Positions 1-11,348 of a stretch of DNA of 35,630 nucleotides are shown piece by piece. The notes beneath the pieces are model-generated. The model saw only the letters and a list, made by a program, of their open reading frames with translations. It did no database searches and had not been told where the DNA came from. A program made the translations under genes and the position numbers. This stretch comes from Thiocapsa sp. (lineage in GTDB: Bacteria; Pseudomonadota; Gammaproteobacteria; Chromatiales; Chromatiaceae). Every line of letters starts with the position of its first letter. Position 1 is the stretch's first letter. The stretch lies in NCBI RefSeq assembly GCF_011390875.1, contig NZ_JAABRP010000028.1:1-35630 (forward strand). Direction: 5' to 3'.

Positions 1-66
1 GAAGGAACGCGATCCCCCGCACGTGATGAGCCACACCGGACAGGGGCACTTGCGCAAAAGGTTCAT
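1..66 (-). pseudogene. Universal stress protein (UspE-like) fragment, 5'-truncated and running off the left edge
   Basis: The minus strand from position 66 encodes MNLLRKCPCPVWLI followed by TCGGSRSF to the window edge. The block LLRKCPCPVWLI is a hallmark of the end of a Usp domain; E. coli UspE has LLRKCPSPVWMV at the end of its first domain. A normal Usp domain needs about 120 residues before this motif. Here the adjacent upstream DNA, starting only 20 bases away, is the 3' end of the CNNM/CorC gene in another frame. The frame can be read a little further back (THDGTDE before the Met), which also fits Usp homology. I infer a remnant whose N-terminal part was lost. A short real gene continuing to the left cannot be excluded, because the rest lies outside the window. 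Confidence 0.4.
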
Positions 67-86
67 CTCGTCGGTGCCGTCATGAG

Positions 87-1451
87 TTATGGGATCGGCA
101 ACCCGCCGTCGGCTTCCGTTTCGGTCGACGACGGCCCTCCGTCCGTCGCAGCGGCCGGCTCGACCGCAGACTCGAGCAGCGCAGTCGCCAATACCTTGTC
201 GATGCGCCTACCGTCGAGGTCGATGACCTCCAAGCGCCAACCCTCCCAGGTGGAGATGTCGCCCGTGCTCGGCAAGCGGCCGAGCAGCCACATCATCATT
301 CCCGAAAGCGTGTGATAGCGGCCTTTCTCTTCCTCGGGGACACGCTTGATTCCCAACCGGTCCTTCAGCTCGAGGATCGGAATCAAACCATCGAGCAGCC
401 AGGAGCCGTCCTCGCGCTGCACGGCCCAGGATTCCTCCGTGCTGTGGGGGAGAAGCTCGCCGGTGACCGACTCGATAACGTCGCTTAAGGTCACCAAGCC
501 CTCGACCCCGCCGTATTCGTCGACCACGAAGACTATCTGACTACCCGAGCTGCGGAACTGGTCCAGCAGCTCCATCCCCGTGAGCGACTCCGGGACATAG
601 ACCGGCGCCATCAAATCCTTTTGCAGATCGACCTGCTCGCCCTTGAGCGTTTGGTTGAAGAGTTGCTTGGAGGTGACGATGCCGATCATGTCGTCCAGGC
701 CGCCCTCGCACACGGGGAAGCGCGAGTGAAATGACTCGGCGATGACCGCAAGGTTCTCTTCCAGCGGGCGCTCCACATCAAGCCAGACGACCTCCGAGCG
801 CGGCACCATGAGCGAGCCGATCTGCCGATCGTCCAGTCGAAAGACGTTGCGCACCATTTCGTGCTCGGTCTTCTCGATGACGCCCGCGTCCGATCCTTCT
901 TCCAACATGGCGTGGATCTCTTCTTCGGTGACGGTCGGCCCCGGGGTCTCGCGTTGACCGATCAGCCTCAGCAGCAGCGCGGTCGAGCCTGCGAGCAAGT
1001 GGACGAAGGGACGCGAGGCGATCGACAACAGGTACATAGGTCGTGCGACCAAGCGGGCGATGCGTTCCGGATTGATTTGGCCGATGCGCTTGGGCACGAG
1101 CTCGCCGACGACGATCGCGACATAGGTGATCATGACCACGACCAGGATCGTCGAGCCGATCTCGCTCGCGCCCTGCTCCATGCCGAGCCCCTGCAGCCAG
1201 ATCGCAAGTGGTTCGGCGAGTGCCGCCTCGCCGACGATACCGCTGAGGATGCCGATCGAGGTGATGCCGATCTGGATCGTCGACAAGAACCGGTTCGGCT
1301 CCTCGCCGAGCTGCACTGCAATGGCGGCGGCGCGGTCGCCGTCGTCCGCGAGTCGGGAGAGGCGTGCCCGTCGCGCGGTGACAAGCGCGATTTCGGACAT
1401 GGCGAACAGGCCGTTGAGAAGGATCAGGGCGACAAGAATTAGAATGTCCAT
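87..1451 (-). CDS. CNNM/CorC family (hemolysin C-like) membrane transport protein, paralogue 1
   Basis: A 454-residue protein with the full CNNM/CorC layout. An N-terminal DUF21 domain (about residues 1-185) has several hydrophobic segments, the SEIALVTARRARL signature after the first helix, and GELVPKRIGQINPE near its end. A CBS pair follows (about 200-330, with LMVPRSEVVWLD and VVDEYGGVEGLVTLSDV), then a CorC_HlyC domain (about 345-430). Family members are inner-membrane proteins linked to Mg2+/Co2+ efflux or divalent-cation homeostasis; older 'hemolysin' names are misleading. It is the last of three paralogues on this strand, 202 bp after paralogue 2, so it may have its own promoter. The start at 1451 puts the first membrane helix at the N terminus as expected. 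The transported ion cannot be told from sequence. Confidence 0.9.
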   Translation of the reverse strand: MDILILVALILLNGLFAMSEIALVTARRARLSRLADDGDRAAAIAVQLGEEPNRFLSTIQIGITSIGILSGIVGEAALAEPLAIWLQGLGMEQGASEIGSTILVVVMITYVAIVVGELVPKRIGQINPERIARLVARPMYLLSIASRPFVHLLAGSTALLLRLIGQRETPGPTVTEEEIHAMLEEGSDAGVIEKTEHEMVRNVFRLDDRQIGSLMVPRSEVVWLDVERPLEENLAVIAESFHSRFPVCEGGLDDMIGIVTSKQLFNQTLKGEQVDLQKDLMAPVYVPESLTGMELLDQFRSSGSQIVFVVDEYGGVEGLVTLSDVIESVTGELLPHSTEESWAVQREDGSWLLDGLIPILELKDRLGIKRVPEEEKGRYHTLSGMMMWLLGRLPSTGDISTWEGWRLEVIDLDGRRIDKVLATALLESAVEPAAATDGGPSSTETEADGGLPIP

Positions 1452-1653
1452 GGTCTCTGGTGGGGCAAGGATCGGAGCGGTTGATCCGGTCGATCCGGCC
1501 GAGTGAGGATGTCATGATGGACAGGGAGTGGGCACCGGGCTTCGGTCGACGCCGAGTCCGCAGGCAGCCGTGCCGGGAGAAAGTCATCGCCGATACAACG
1601 GCCGAATCGACAGGAGCGCCCGACCGGCGCGATACAGCGGCCGGCAATGCAGA

Positions 1654-3006
1654 TCAGCGCGCATCCTCCGGCTCGGCATCCCGATCGGCGGTTGCCTCCG
1701 GCATCTCGAACGTCAGCGTGGCCTGGCGGACGCCGCGGCCGAAGAGGCCGCTGACCTCGAAGTGCAGGCCGTTCCACCGGACCGAATCTCCGAGCACGGG
1801 CGGACGGCCCAGCTCGCTCAGGATCAGCCCGGAGACTGTGTCGATCTCGGGGTGCTCGAGCTCGCGCCCGATCAGATCGCCGAGGGTGTCCAGGCGCACC
1901 GTCCCTTGGACCTGATAGCCCGCGGTGCCGACCGGCAAGACATCCGGGACGTCCTCGACACCCTCCTCGATATCCCCGACGGCCTCGGCGCAGATGTCTT
2001 CCATGGTGAGGATGCCCGCGGTCCCGCCGTGCTCGTCCATCACCACGATCATTTGGTTATGCACACGATCCATGGCTGCAAGGACATCGTCCAAGGTCGC
2101 GGTTTCGGGCAGGAAGGCCGTCTCTCGGACCACCGCGGGGTCGAGCCCCGTGCCGGCACGCAGCAGCGCCATCAGATCCTTGACGTGGATGGTCCCGATG
2201 ATCTGGTCGAGACTGCCCTCGTAGACCGGGTAGCGTGTATGACGGTGCCGATGCAGGATCTCACGGAGCATGGCGTCGGTTGCGCCGACCGGGATCCCGC
2301 TCGCGCGTACCCGCGGCACCATCGCCTGCACGGCGGCGATCTCGCTGAAGTCGGCAAGCTCGAGGAAGATCCGACCGCTCTCCTCGCTCAAGAGGCCGCT
2401 CTCTTGGCTCTCGCGGGCAAGCGACTCCAGCTCGTCCTGGCCCAGATAATGGGCCGCGCTGCGTCCGCGCTTGAAGCCGACTAGACCAAGCAAAAGGTTG
2501 CCGGTCAGATTGAGCGCGCGGACCAAGGGATAGAGGATCAAGCCGATCACCAGCATGGGCGGGGTCACCCACATGGCGACCGTCATGGGCCGGGTGAGCG
2601 CAAGTGCCTTGGGGACCATCTCACCCAAGACGATGTGCAGATAGGTGATCGCGGTGATGGCCAGCACCGCTGCGAGCCCGTGCGCCGTGACGAGCGCGCC
2701 GAGGCCGGTGAAGCCCGCGAGCAGGAGCCATTCCTCGAAGAACCCGGCCAGGGTGTGCTCGCCGTACATCCCCAGCCCCAAGCTCGCGAAGGTGATGCCG
2801 AGCTGGGCCGTGGCGACATAACGATCGAGTCGCGCCGGGTCGTCGAGGATGCTGGCGATGCGCCTTGCCAGGGCGTCTCCGGCCTCCGCGCGCGCAGCCA
2901 TCGCGGCGCGCGAGGTGCCGATGATCGCGAACTCGGCTGCGACAAAAAGTCCGTTGAGGGCCACCAAGGCCATCACGACGATCAGGACGATCGAAAGCTC
3001 ATGCAT
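1654..3006 (-). CDS. CNNM/CorC family (hemolysin C-like) membrane transport protein, paralogue 2
   Basis: About 450 residues with the DUF21-CBS-CBS-CorC_HlyC order. The DUF21 part shows VAAEFAIIGTSRAAM and LGEMVPKALALTRP, the CBS pair shows VVMDEHGGTAGILTMEDI, and the C-terminal domain includes TVSGLILSELGRPPVLGD. The reading frame is open back to 3090. The start is placed at the second of two adjacent ATG codons (3006; the other is 3009) because GGGAGG sits about 5 bases before it and the product then begins MHELSIVLIVVMALV, directly with the first membrane helix. The start overlaps the end of paralogue 3, so the two are probably translationally coupled. The C terminus is rich in acidic residues (DRDAEPEDAR). 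Role inferred from family: divalent-cation efflux or homeostasis. Confidence 0.9.
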   Translation of the reverse strand: MHELSIVLIVVMALVALNGLFVAAEFAIIGTSRAAMAARAEAGDALARRIASILDDPARLDRYVATAQLGITFASLGLGMYGEHTLAGFFEEWLLLAGFTGLGALVTAHGLAAVLAITAITYLHIVLGEMVPKALALTRPMTVAMWVTPPMLVIGLILYPLVRALNLTGNLLLGLVGFKRGRSAAHYLGQDELESLARESQESGLLSEESGRIFLELADFSEIAAVQAMVPRVRASGIPVGATDAMLREILHRHRHTRYPVYEGSLDQIIGTIHVKDLMALLRAGTGLDPAVVRETAFLPETATLDDVLAAMDRVHNQMIVVMDEHGGTAGILTMEDICAEAVGDIEEGVEDVPDVLPVGTAGYQVQGTVRLDTLGDLIGRELEHPEIDTVSGLILSELGRPPVLGDSVRWNGLHFEVSGLFGRGVRQATLTFEMPEATADRDAEPEDAR

Positions 3007-4342
3007 CATCGCCTCCCGACGTGCCGCCGACGACACGGACCATGACGGATACGATCGCCGGCCCGTCCATCGCCTCGATCTCGAACGCAAGGCCGATCAC
3101 CTCGAGCCTGTCGCCCACCTCCGGGATGTTCCCGAGCTGCTCCAACAACCAGCCGGCCAGGGTCTCGGCATGACTGTCGTGCCAGACGGCCGGGTCGGTG
3201 TAGGGGCGCGCCCAGTCGATCGCCTCGTCGAGCGGGAGGCGTCCGGGCAGGCGCCAACGCTCGGCGTCGAGCTGCTCCGGGTCGAGCTCGCTGTTGGACT
3301 TGAACTCGTCGGACAGCTCGCCGATCAGCTCGCGCACGATGTCCTCCAGGCTGATGAGGCCCTCCACGTCGCCGTACTCGCTCACCACCAGTGCGATGCG
3401 GGCGCGTCGATCACGCATCTGTCCCAGCACCCGATCCAGGGTCAAGCGGTTCGGCAACGCCAGGAGCGGGCGGACCAGGGGCTGCAGCGCGAGGATCTCG
3501 CGCCCGCCGGCGGTCGCGATCGCCAAATCCTTGACATGAATGAAGCCACGCACGTTGTCGAGCCCACCCCGGTGGACCACCAGGCGGGTGTAGGGCGACG
3601 CGTCGATCTCGGCCAAGAGCTCATCGAGCGGTGCGGCCAGATCCAGACTCGCGATCTGTCGCCGCGGGACCATGAACTGGCGCACTGTGTGGCGGCTCAG
3701 GCGCAGCACTTCGCGCAGACGCTTGCTCGCCTTGGCCTCCAGCATCCCGCCCTCGTTGCTCTCGCGAATCAGCAGCTCGATCTCGTCCGGAGAATGGACA
3801 TGTCGGTGGCTGACCTCCGGGTCGATGCCGAACCGCCTCAGAATCAGGTTGCCGCTTCCGTTGAGCAGTCCGATGAAGGGGTAGAACAAGACCAAGGACC
3901 AGCGCATCGGCAGATAGGTGTACATTGCCGTCCCGACCGGGTATTGGAGAGCCACCGTCTTGGGGATCAGCTCACCGAGCACGACCTGCATGGAGGTCAG
4001 CACCACCAGCACGATGGTCGCCGACAAGGCGTAGGCGCCCACCGTCTCCATCCCCCAGTCCGAGACCAGGAGTGCACCGAGCGCAAGGGCGATCGTCGCC
4101 TGTCCGAAGGCGCCGAGGATGAGGCTGGAGAGCGTGATCCCGATCTGGCAGGTGGCGATGTAGCGATCCAGGCGCGTCGTGTCCTTGACGATGGGCAAGA
4201 GTGCTGCGGCGAGGCGATGACCCTGCCGGGCAAAATGCTCGACGCGACTGGCACGAGCACCCACGATCGCGAACTCGGCCGCGACATAGAGCGCATTGAT
4301 CAGGATCAGAAGGCCGACGACGAGAAACATCCAGGCGCTCAT
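2999..4342 (-). CDS. CNNM/CorC family (hemolysin C-like) membrane transport protein, paralogue 3
   Basis: A 447-residue protein of the same family. DUF21 carries VAAEFAIVGARASRV and LGELIPKTVALQYP. The CBS pair has VVSEYGDVEGLISLEDI, and a CorC_HlyC domain closes the protein. It is the first gene of the three-paralogue run, and its last bases overlap the start of paralogue 2. The start at 4342 has a CGGAG motif about 7 bases upstream. In the motif where many relatives carry D-E-[YH]-G-G, this copy has S-E-Y-G-D, and paralogues 1 and 2 have D-E-Y-G-G and D-E-H-G-G. The three copies are clearly diverged, so this is old duplication or recruitment rather than a recent tandem copy. Confidence 0.9.
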   Translation of the reverse strand: MSAWMFLVVGLLILINALYVAAEFAIVGARASRVEHFARQGHRLAAALLPIVKDTTRLDRYIATCQIGITLSSLILGAFGQATIALALGALLVSDWGMETVGAYALSATIVLVVLTSMQVVLGELIPKTVALQYPVGTAMYTYLPMRWSLVLFYPFIGLLNGSGNLILRRFGIDPEVSHRHVHSPDEIELLIRESNEGGMLEAKASKRLREVLRLSRHTVRQFMVPRRQIASLDLAAPLDELLAEIDASPYTRLVVHRGGLDNVRGFIHVKDLAIATAGGREILALQPLVRPLLALPNRLTLDRVLGQMRDRRARIALVVSEYGDVEGLISLEDIVRELIGELSDEFKSNSELDPEQLDAERWRLPGRLPLDEAIDWARPYTDPAVWHDSHAETLAGWLLEQLGNIPEVGDRLEVIGLAFEIEAMDGPAIVSVMVRVVGGTSGGDDA

Positions 4343-4546
4343 CGAGCGGCTCCGGCAAGGGCGGGACGCCGGCTGGAACGGCGCGACGCTGGATCGGTCA
4401 AGTGCTGCGAGACGGGGATTAAGCCTGGACTGTCGGGGTCCGTGGAGTCGGCATCGTCGGGCTCTCCGACGACGAGCATGGGTGTCGTGTTCATATCCGT
4501 GAGTCTATCAGGCGAGCATAGGGGGCAAGCGTGGTCCTGGATGCAC

Positions 4547-4580
4547 CCGAATCGGCCGAATGTGGTTTCGACCGATTCGG
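4547..4580 (-). terminator. Candidate hairpin terminator after the glycosyltransferase gene
   Basis: A perfect 9-bp inverted repeat (CCGAATCGG / CCGATTCGG, loop 16) lies just past the stop codon of the minus-strand glycosyltransferase gene. There is no T run, so it would be a weak or Rho-assisted terminator, or a site for RNA processing. Confidence 0.35.
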
Positions 4581-4590
4581 ACGCACGGCG

Positions 4591-6042
4591 TCAGGATCCG
4601 GCGCCTGTCTGTTTCGATAGCGTGCGGCCGTCCAGGAACTGCAAGGTTCCCACGCCGAGCAGGCCGCCGATGACCATGACCAGGTAAATGACCGAGACCG
4701 GCTCCTCCAGCAGTGCGAAGCCTAGGAGGCCAAGTCCGGCACTCAGCTCCAGGAGCCCGTTCGGCCAGCGCACCATCCTGCGCGGGCCGGCCGTGACCGC
4801 GCCTTTCGGCGTGCGTACGAAGGGGCTGCGGTAACCGAGCAGGGCCTCGAGGCCGGCACGCGCATTGGAGAGGAGAAGCCCGGTGGTCAGGAAAAGCGCA
4901 CCGAAGACCTCGGTCGCCGTGGCTCGGGCTCCGGAGCGGATGCCCGCGAGTGTCAGGAAACCGATGGGTGCGGCGAAGCCGAGCATCGAGGTGACGATCG
5001 CGACTCTGCTCAGCGCCTCGCCGGGGACCGCCGCGCCGGCGATGAAGGGCAGTCCCAAGACCACGCAGGCAGCGCCGATCAGGAACGCCAGGGGTTGACC
5101 GAGCTGGAAGCTGATCATGACCTTCTGCCAACGCGGCAGCGCCGGGCTCGCCCAGATCATCGGCAGCAGCTTGACGAAACACTGGGCGAATCCCTTGGTC
5201 CAGCGAAACTGTTGCGTCCGCCAGGCGCGCACCGAAACAGGCAGCACGCCCGGGACCGGAAGGTCCTTCATGAATCCGGAGCGCCAACCACGCAAACGGG
5301 CCCTCAGACTCAGGTCCAGGTCCTCCGTGAGCGTGTCGCCTTGCCAGCCACCGGCGTCATCGATGGCGCGGCGACGCCAGACACCGCAGGTCCCGTTGAA
5401 GGGGACCGGCAGACCCAGGCGCCAACGCGCCTCCTGCTCGACCTGGAAGTGCGAATCCAGCAGGCGCGCTTGCGTGCGCGTGAGCAGGCTGTCGCCCCGG
5501 TTGATGTGTGCCCAGCGGGCCTGAACATAGGCGAGATCGGGTTGCGCAAGCAATGGGTCGATGGTCTTGCGCAGGAAATCGGGCGGCGGCATGAAATCGG
5601 CGTCGAAGATGGCCACGAACTCAGCATCCGAGCGCTCGAGGCCGGCCGCCAACGCACCGGCCTTGAAGGCGGTGCGTTTGATCCGGTGCAGGAGCTCGAT
5701 CTGAGCACCTTCCCGGCGCAGTTTGGCGACGGCCCGCTGGCTGAGCGAGAGCGAAAACGCGTCGGTGCTGTCGTCGAGCACCTGGATGTGCAAGCGGTCT
5801 CTCGGCCAATCCAGCGCCATCACGGCTTCGAGGACTCGGTCGACCAGATCGCCCTCGTTGAAGAGCGGGAGCTGAACCAGCACGCTCGGCAGCTGTGCGG
5901 GCGCGTGCGGTGCCCCGACCAGACGTCGGGCCGGCGTGACCAGACGCGCGAGCATGAGTCCGAGAAGATTGAGCGATGACATCGCCAGGAGGATCAAGCC
6001 AAGCGTCAGGAGCAGCTCGACAATCGGTTCCGCTGCGAGCAT
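4591..6042 (-). CDS. Family 2 glycosyltransferase, processive membrane type (cellulose synthase-like)
   Basis: A 483-residue membrane protein. One N-terminal hydrophobic segment (about residues 8-35) precedes a GT-A catalytic domain with the D,D,D,QxxRW signature: LDDSTD (nucleotide binding), FDADF (metal-binding DxD), TEDLDL (catalytic-base region) and QQFRWTKG. At least four hydrophobic segments follow (about 300-470). This layout matches inner-membrane GT2 enzymes of the cellulose synthase/CSLA type, which extend a beta-linked polysaccharide or transfer sugar to a lipid. No PilZ domain and no bcs-type partner genes are present, so the product is not identifiable; a mannan-, glucan- or glycolipid-forming role are all possible. 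It stands alone between a 534-bp gene-free region and the CNNM cluster. Confidence 0.85.
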   Translation of the reverse strand: MLAAEPIVELLLTLGLILLAMSSLNLLGLMLARLVTPARRLVGAPHAPAQLPSVLVQLPLFNEGDLVDRVLEAVMALDWPRDRLHIQVLDDSTDAFSLSLSQRAVAKLRREGAQIELLHRIKRTAFKAGALAAGLERSDAEFVAIFDADFMPPPDFLRKTIDPLLAQPDLAYVQARWAHINRGDSLLTRTQARLLDSHFQVEQEARWRLGLPVPFNGTCGVWRRRAIDDAGGWQGDTLTEDLDLSLRARLRGWRSGFMKDLPVPGVLPVSVRAWRTQQFRWTKGFAQCFVKLLPMIWASPALPRWQKVMISFQLGQPLAFLIGAACVVLGLPFIAGAAVPGEALSRVAIVTSMLGFAAPIGFLTLAGIRSGARATATEVFGALFLTTGLLLSNARAGLEALLGYRSPFVRTPKGAVTAGPRRMVRWPNGLLELSAGLGLLGFALLEEPVSVIYLVMVIGGLLGVGTLQFLDGRTLSKQTGAGS

Positions 6043-6576
6043 GAGGATTTATCCGTAGGATCTGGAACGGTTGAAGATGAGGTTGGCCGGCCGGCCGCGA
6101 GGATGACGGGGCGAGCGGATGTCTAACATACCGAGCGTAATGGGGGCGCTGCACTGCTCGCTTCGCGCACGCCGGGCCGGCGTTGCGCCTCCTCGCCGTA
6201 AAAACCGCGACGCCTCGTCTGCGCGCCTTACTCCCGACGCGCGCGCGGCGCACCCCGCTTCCGAAAAACCTACGCGTGCTCGGTATTTTCCCCGCAAGGG
6301 CGTGTCGATTCGAGTCGGGGCTCTCGGATCCTTCGCCGACCATCCGACTGCTCGACGGCTCAGGTCGATCGCGCAACAGAATAGAGCGAGCCGTAGCGCG
6401 CGGCAAGAGCCGCCGCCTCGCTCAGCGCGCCCCGATCGGGGTTTGAGCCTAGGATGAAAGGCCGTCGGGCGACGAAAAGGCGCGCTTGAGCGCGTTGCAC
6501 CTCGTAAAATCAGCACACTGTCCTAACCTCCGAAATCAAGTCGCACTTCTTATCTTCAAACGACCAGGCACCGGAC
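6043..6576. other. 534-bp region without a convincing gene
   Basis: The region separates two divergent genes, the glycosyltransferase (minus) and a small membrane protein (plus). It contains one copy of an inverted-repeat element (listed separately) and an internal palindrome CCCCGATCGGGG near 6430. Both strands have open frames here, but they are arginine/alanine-rich, lack ribosome binding sites and resemble no family, which is typical of high-GC shadow frames. No clear sigma70 promoter pair was found for either neighbour. Confidence 0.6.
6128..6286 (+). repeat. MITE-like inverted-repeat element, family A, copy 1 (about 159 bp)
   Basis: Related in reverse orientation to the element at 28645-28805. 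The best-preserved core is 6165-6198, which matches the reverse complement of 28730-28763 at 31 of 34 positions by eye. The ends read ATACCGAGCG on the left and CGTGCTCGGTAT on the right, an imperfect terminal inverted repeat. The inner side of the right end carries CCGAAAAACC, matching the CGAAAA block inside the ends of copy 2. The length is almost the same as copy 2 (159 against 161 bp). It has no coding capacity. Copy 1 is more diverged than copy 2 at its left end. Confidence 0.6.
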
Positions 6577-6960
6577 ATGCTCGAACTTATGCAGCACATC
6601 GCCGTGCGTTGCGCACCGGCCCGCGCCGTCCTGATGGGCCTTGCCGTGGTCGGAGCGACTATCGCGGCGATCTCGCTTGTCGCGTTCGAGGCCGCGGACG
6701 GAGATCTGGTTTTGTTCCCCGCCTTGGTCGTTCTTCTATGGGCCGTGCTGGGGGTGGTCTTCATCGATCTATTTGCCCGAATCCCGAGGCTTCCGGAGGC
6801 GGGCGGCGGCTGGCGCCGATGGATGCGGGGGCTCTTGCGTAGACTCTACTGGCTCTTTGCCATGGGGTTCCTGATCCTCGGGCTGGTCGCCGTGGATGTC
6901 AGCTTTTCCATCGCGCGCGAGTGGTTGAACGACAGGGTGCCGATCGGGCACGGCAACTGA
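6577..6960 (+). CDS. Small conserved-looking inner-membrane protein of unknown function
   Basis: A 127-residue protein with three hydrophobic segments: about residues 16-38, 45-68 and 87-107. The basic loop RRWMRGLLRR between the second and third segments suggests a cytoplasmic side there. I do not recognise the family. Coding is supported by the clean alternation of hydrophobic helices and charged loops, and by a strong bidirectional hairpin directly after the stop. The ribosome binding site is weak. It converges with the Tim44-domain gene, with only 43 bp between stop codons, so the two are separate transcription units. Confidence 0.7.
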   Translation: MLELMQHIAVRCAPARAVLMGLAVVGATIAAISLVAFEAADGDLVLFPALVVLLWAVLGVVFIDLFARIPRLPEAGGGWRRWMRGLLRRLYWLFAMGFLILGLVAVDVSFSIAREWLNDRVPIGHGN

Positions 6961-6965
6961 GGACG

Positions 6966-6995
6966 CCGGCCCGCGCTGCGTGCGGCGCGGGCCGG
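6966..6995. terminator. Bidirectional hairpin between convergent genes
   Basis: A perfect 11-bp GC-rich inverted repeat (CCGGCCCGCGC / GCGCGGGCCGG) with an 8-base loop fills most of the 43 bp between the stop codons of two convergent genes. There is no T tract on either strand. Position and stability suggest a shared transcription end. Confidence 0.6.
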
Positions 6996-7003
6996 GTCCA
7001 GGA

Positions 7004-7915
7004 TCAGTCTTCGACCTGCTGGATGCCGGCAATATGCCAGTCGCCCTCGGCGCCGTCCCAGCGATGCTGGACGTGCCAGATCTCGCTGAACGCATCGGCC
7101 GCACCCTTCTCGTCCTCGCGGATCAGGCCGGAGAAGAGCACGCTCGCAACCACCAGATCGCCCTCGCGACGCACCCCGACCAGCTCGGCGTTCAGTCGTA
7201 CGACCTCGGTGGACTGGCTCCCTTCGGTCTTGAGGCGCTCGCGCTGGAGATCCGCGAAGAGCTCGGGCGTCATGTATTCGCGGATGCCGTCGAAGTCGGC
7301 TTGGTCCCAAGCCGCCTGAAGGTTGATGAAGTGCGCCTTCGCGCCTTCCAGAAAGCCTGCGCCGTCAAACCAGCTCGGTGATTGGTTGTCGCCGGCCACC
7401 GGGCCGCCCTGAGCGCCCATGCCGGGATGCAGGATGCCGCTATCCGCCTGTCCACGACGCTCGTAGGCCGAAGCGGATCCGGCGTGCGGGAATCCGCCGC
7501 CCACACCGGCCGCGGCCATCGCCGGTTTGGCCTGATGACGCTTCCACATGCGAAAGAGCATGAAGCCCCCGACCGCAAGCAGCGCGATCAGCAGGAAGTC
7601 CATGATCTGGAACCCCTCGAAGCCGTCGCCGAAAAACATGGAGGCGAGCAGACCGCCGGCCGCAAGGCCGGCCAAGGGTCCGAGCCAACGGCTCGCACCA
7701 CTCGCCGGGCGTTGGCCGGCAGCGGCTTGTGCAGCATTGGGCTGGGCCGGACGTTGCGCCGTCGCGGCCGGTTGGGCTTGGCGTTGCATCCCGCTGGATT
7801 GCTTGCCGAGGTTCATGCCGCCGCCCATGCGTTTGGCTTCGACATCGGCGGGGACGGAAAGGACGGTGACCGCAATGATGGCGACGGCCGCGGTCAAGAG
7901 TGTCTTGAATCTCAT
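7004..7915 (-). CDS. Tim44-like domain membrane protein
   Basis: A 303-residue protein. Residues 1-27 look like a signal sequence or anchor (MRFKTLLTAAVAIIAVTVLS, then VPADVEAKR). A low-complexity Gln/Ala/Pro-rich linker follows (about 40-75), then a glycine-rich hydrophobic stretch with a membrane helix (about 78-122, including IMDFLLIALLAVGGFMLFRMW). The C-terminal half (about 175-300) is a Tim44-type domain with GAKAHFINLQAAWDQADFD and YMTPELFADLQRERL. Bacterial proteins of this type are common in Proteobacteria and are thought to act at the membrane, but their biochemical role is not settled. A GGAG motif precedes the ATG at 7915. It lies 129 bp downstream of the gamma-glutamyltransferase gene on the same strand. 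Confidence 0.85.
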   Translation of the reverse strand: MRFKTLLTAAVAIIAVTVLSVPADVEAKRMGGGMNLGKQSSGMQRQAQPAATAQRPAQPNAAQAAAGQRPASGASRWLGPLAGLAAGGLLASMFFGDGFEGFQIMDFLLIALLAVGGFMLFRMWKRHQAKPAMAAAGVGGGFPHAGSASAYERRGQADSGILHPGMGAQGGPVAGDNQSPSWFDGAGFLEGAKAHFINLQAAWDQADFDGIREYMTPELFADLQRERLKTEGSQSTEVVRLNAELVGVRREGDLVVASVLFSGLIREDEKGAADAFSEIWHVQHRWDGAEGDWHIAGIQQVED

Positions 7916-8044
7916 GCGAGTCGGGACTCCTCGGTAGGTGAGTTGACGTGATGATTGTGACGGGTCGGAACTCGACGGTAACCCTTTAGGATCCGGGCTG
8001 CGGCGGGAAAAACAATTCGGACCTGACCGCCTTAACCGCTGGAT

Positions 8045-11334
<3,290 letters not shown>

Positions 11335-11348
<14 letters not shown>

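Noticed and set aside
6049-6516. A 155-codon minus-strand open frame in the gap before the small membrane protein
   Set aside because: Arginine-rich, no ribosome binding site, and it passes through the repeat element; similar false frames arise throughout this high-GC window.
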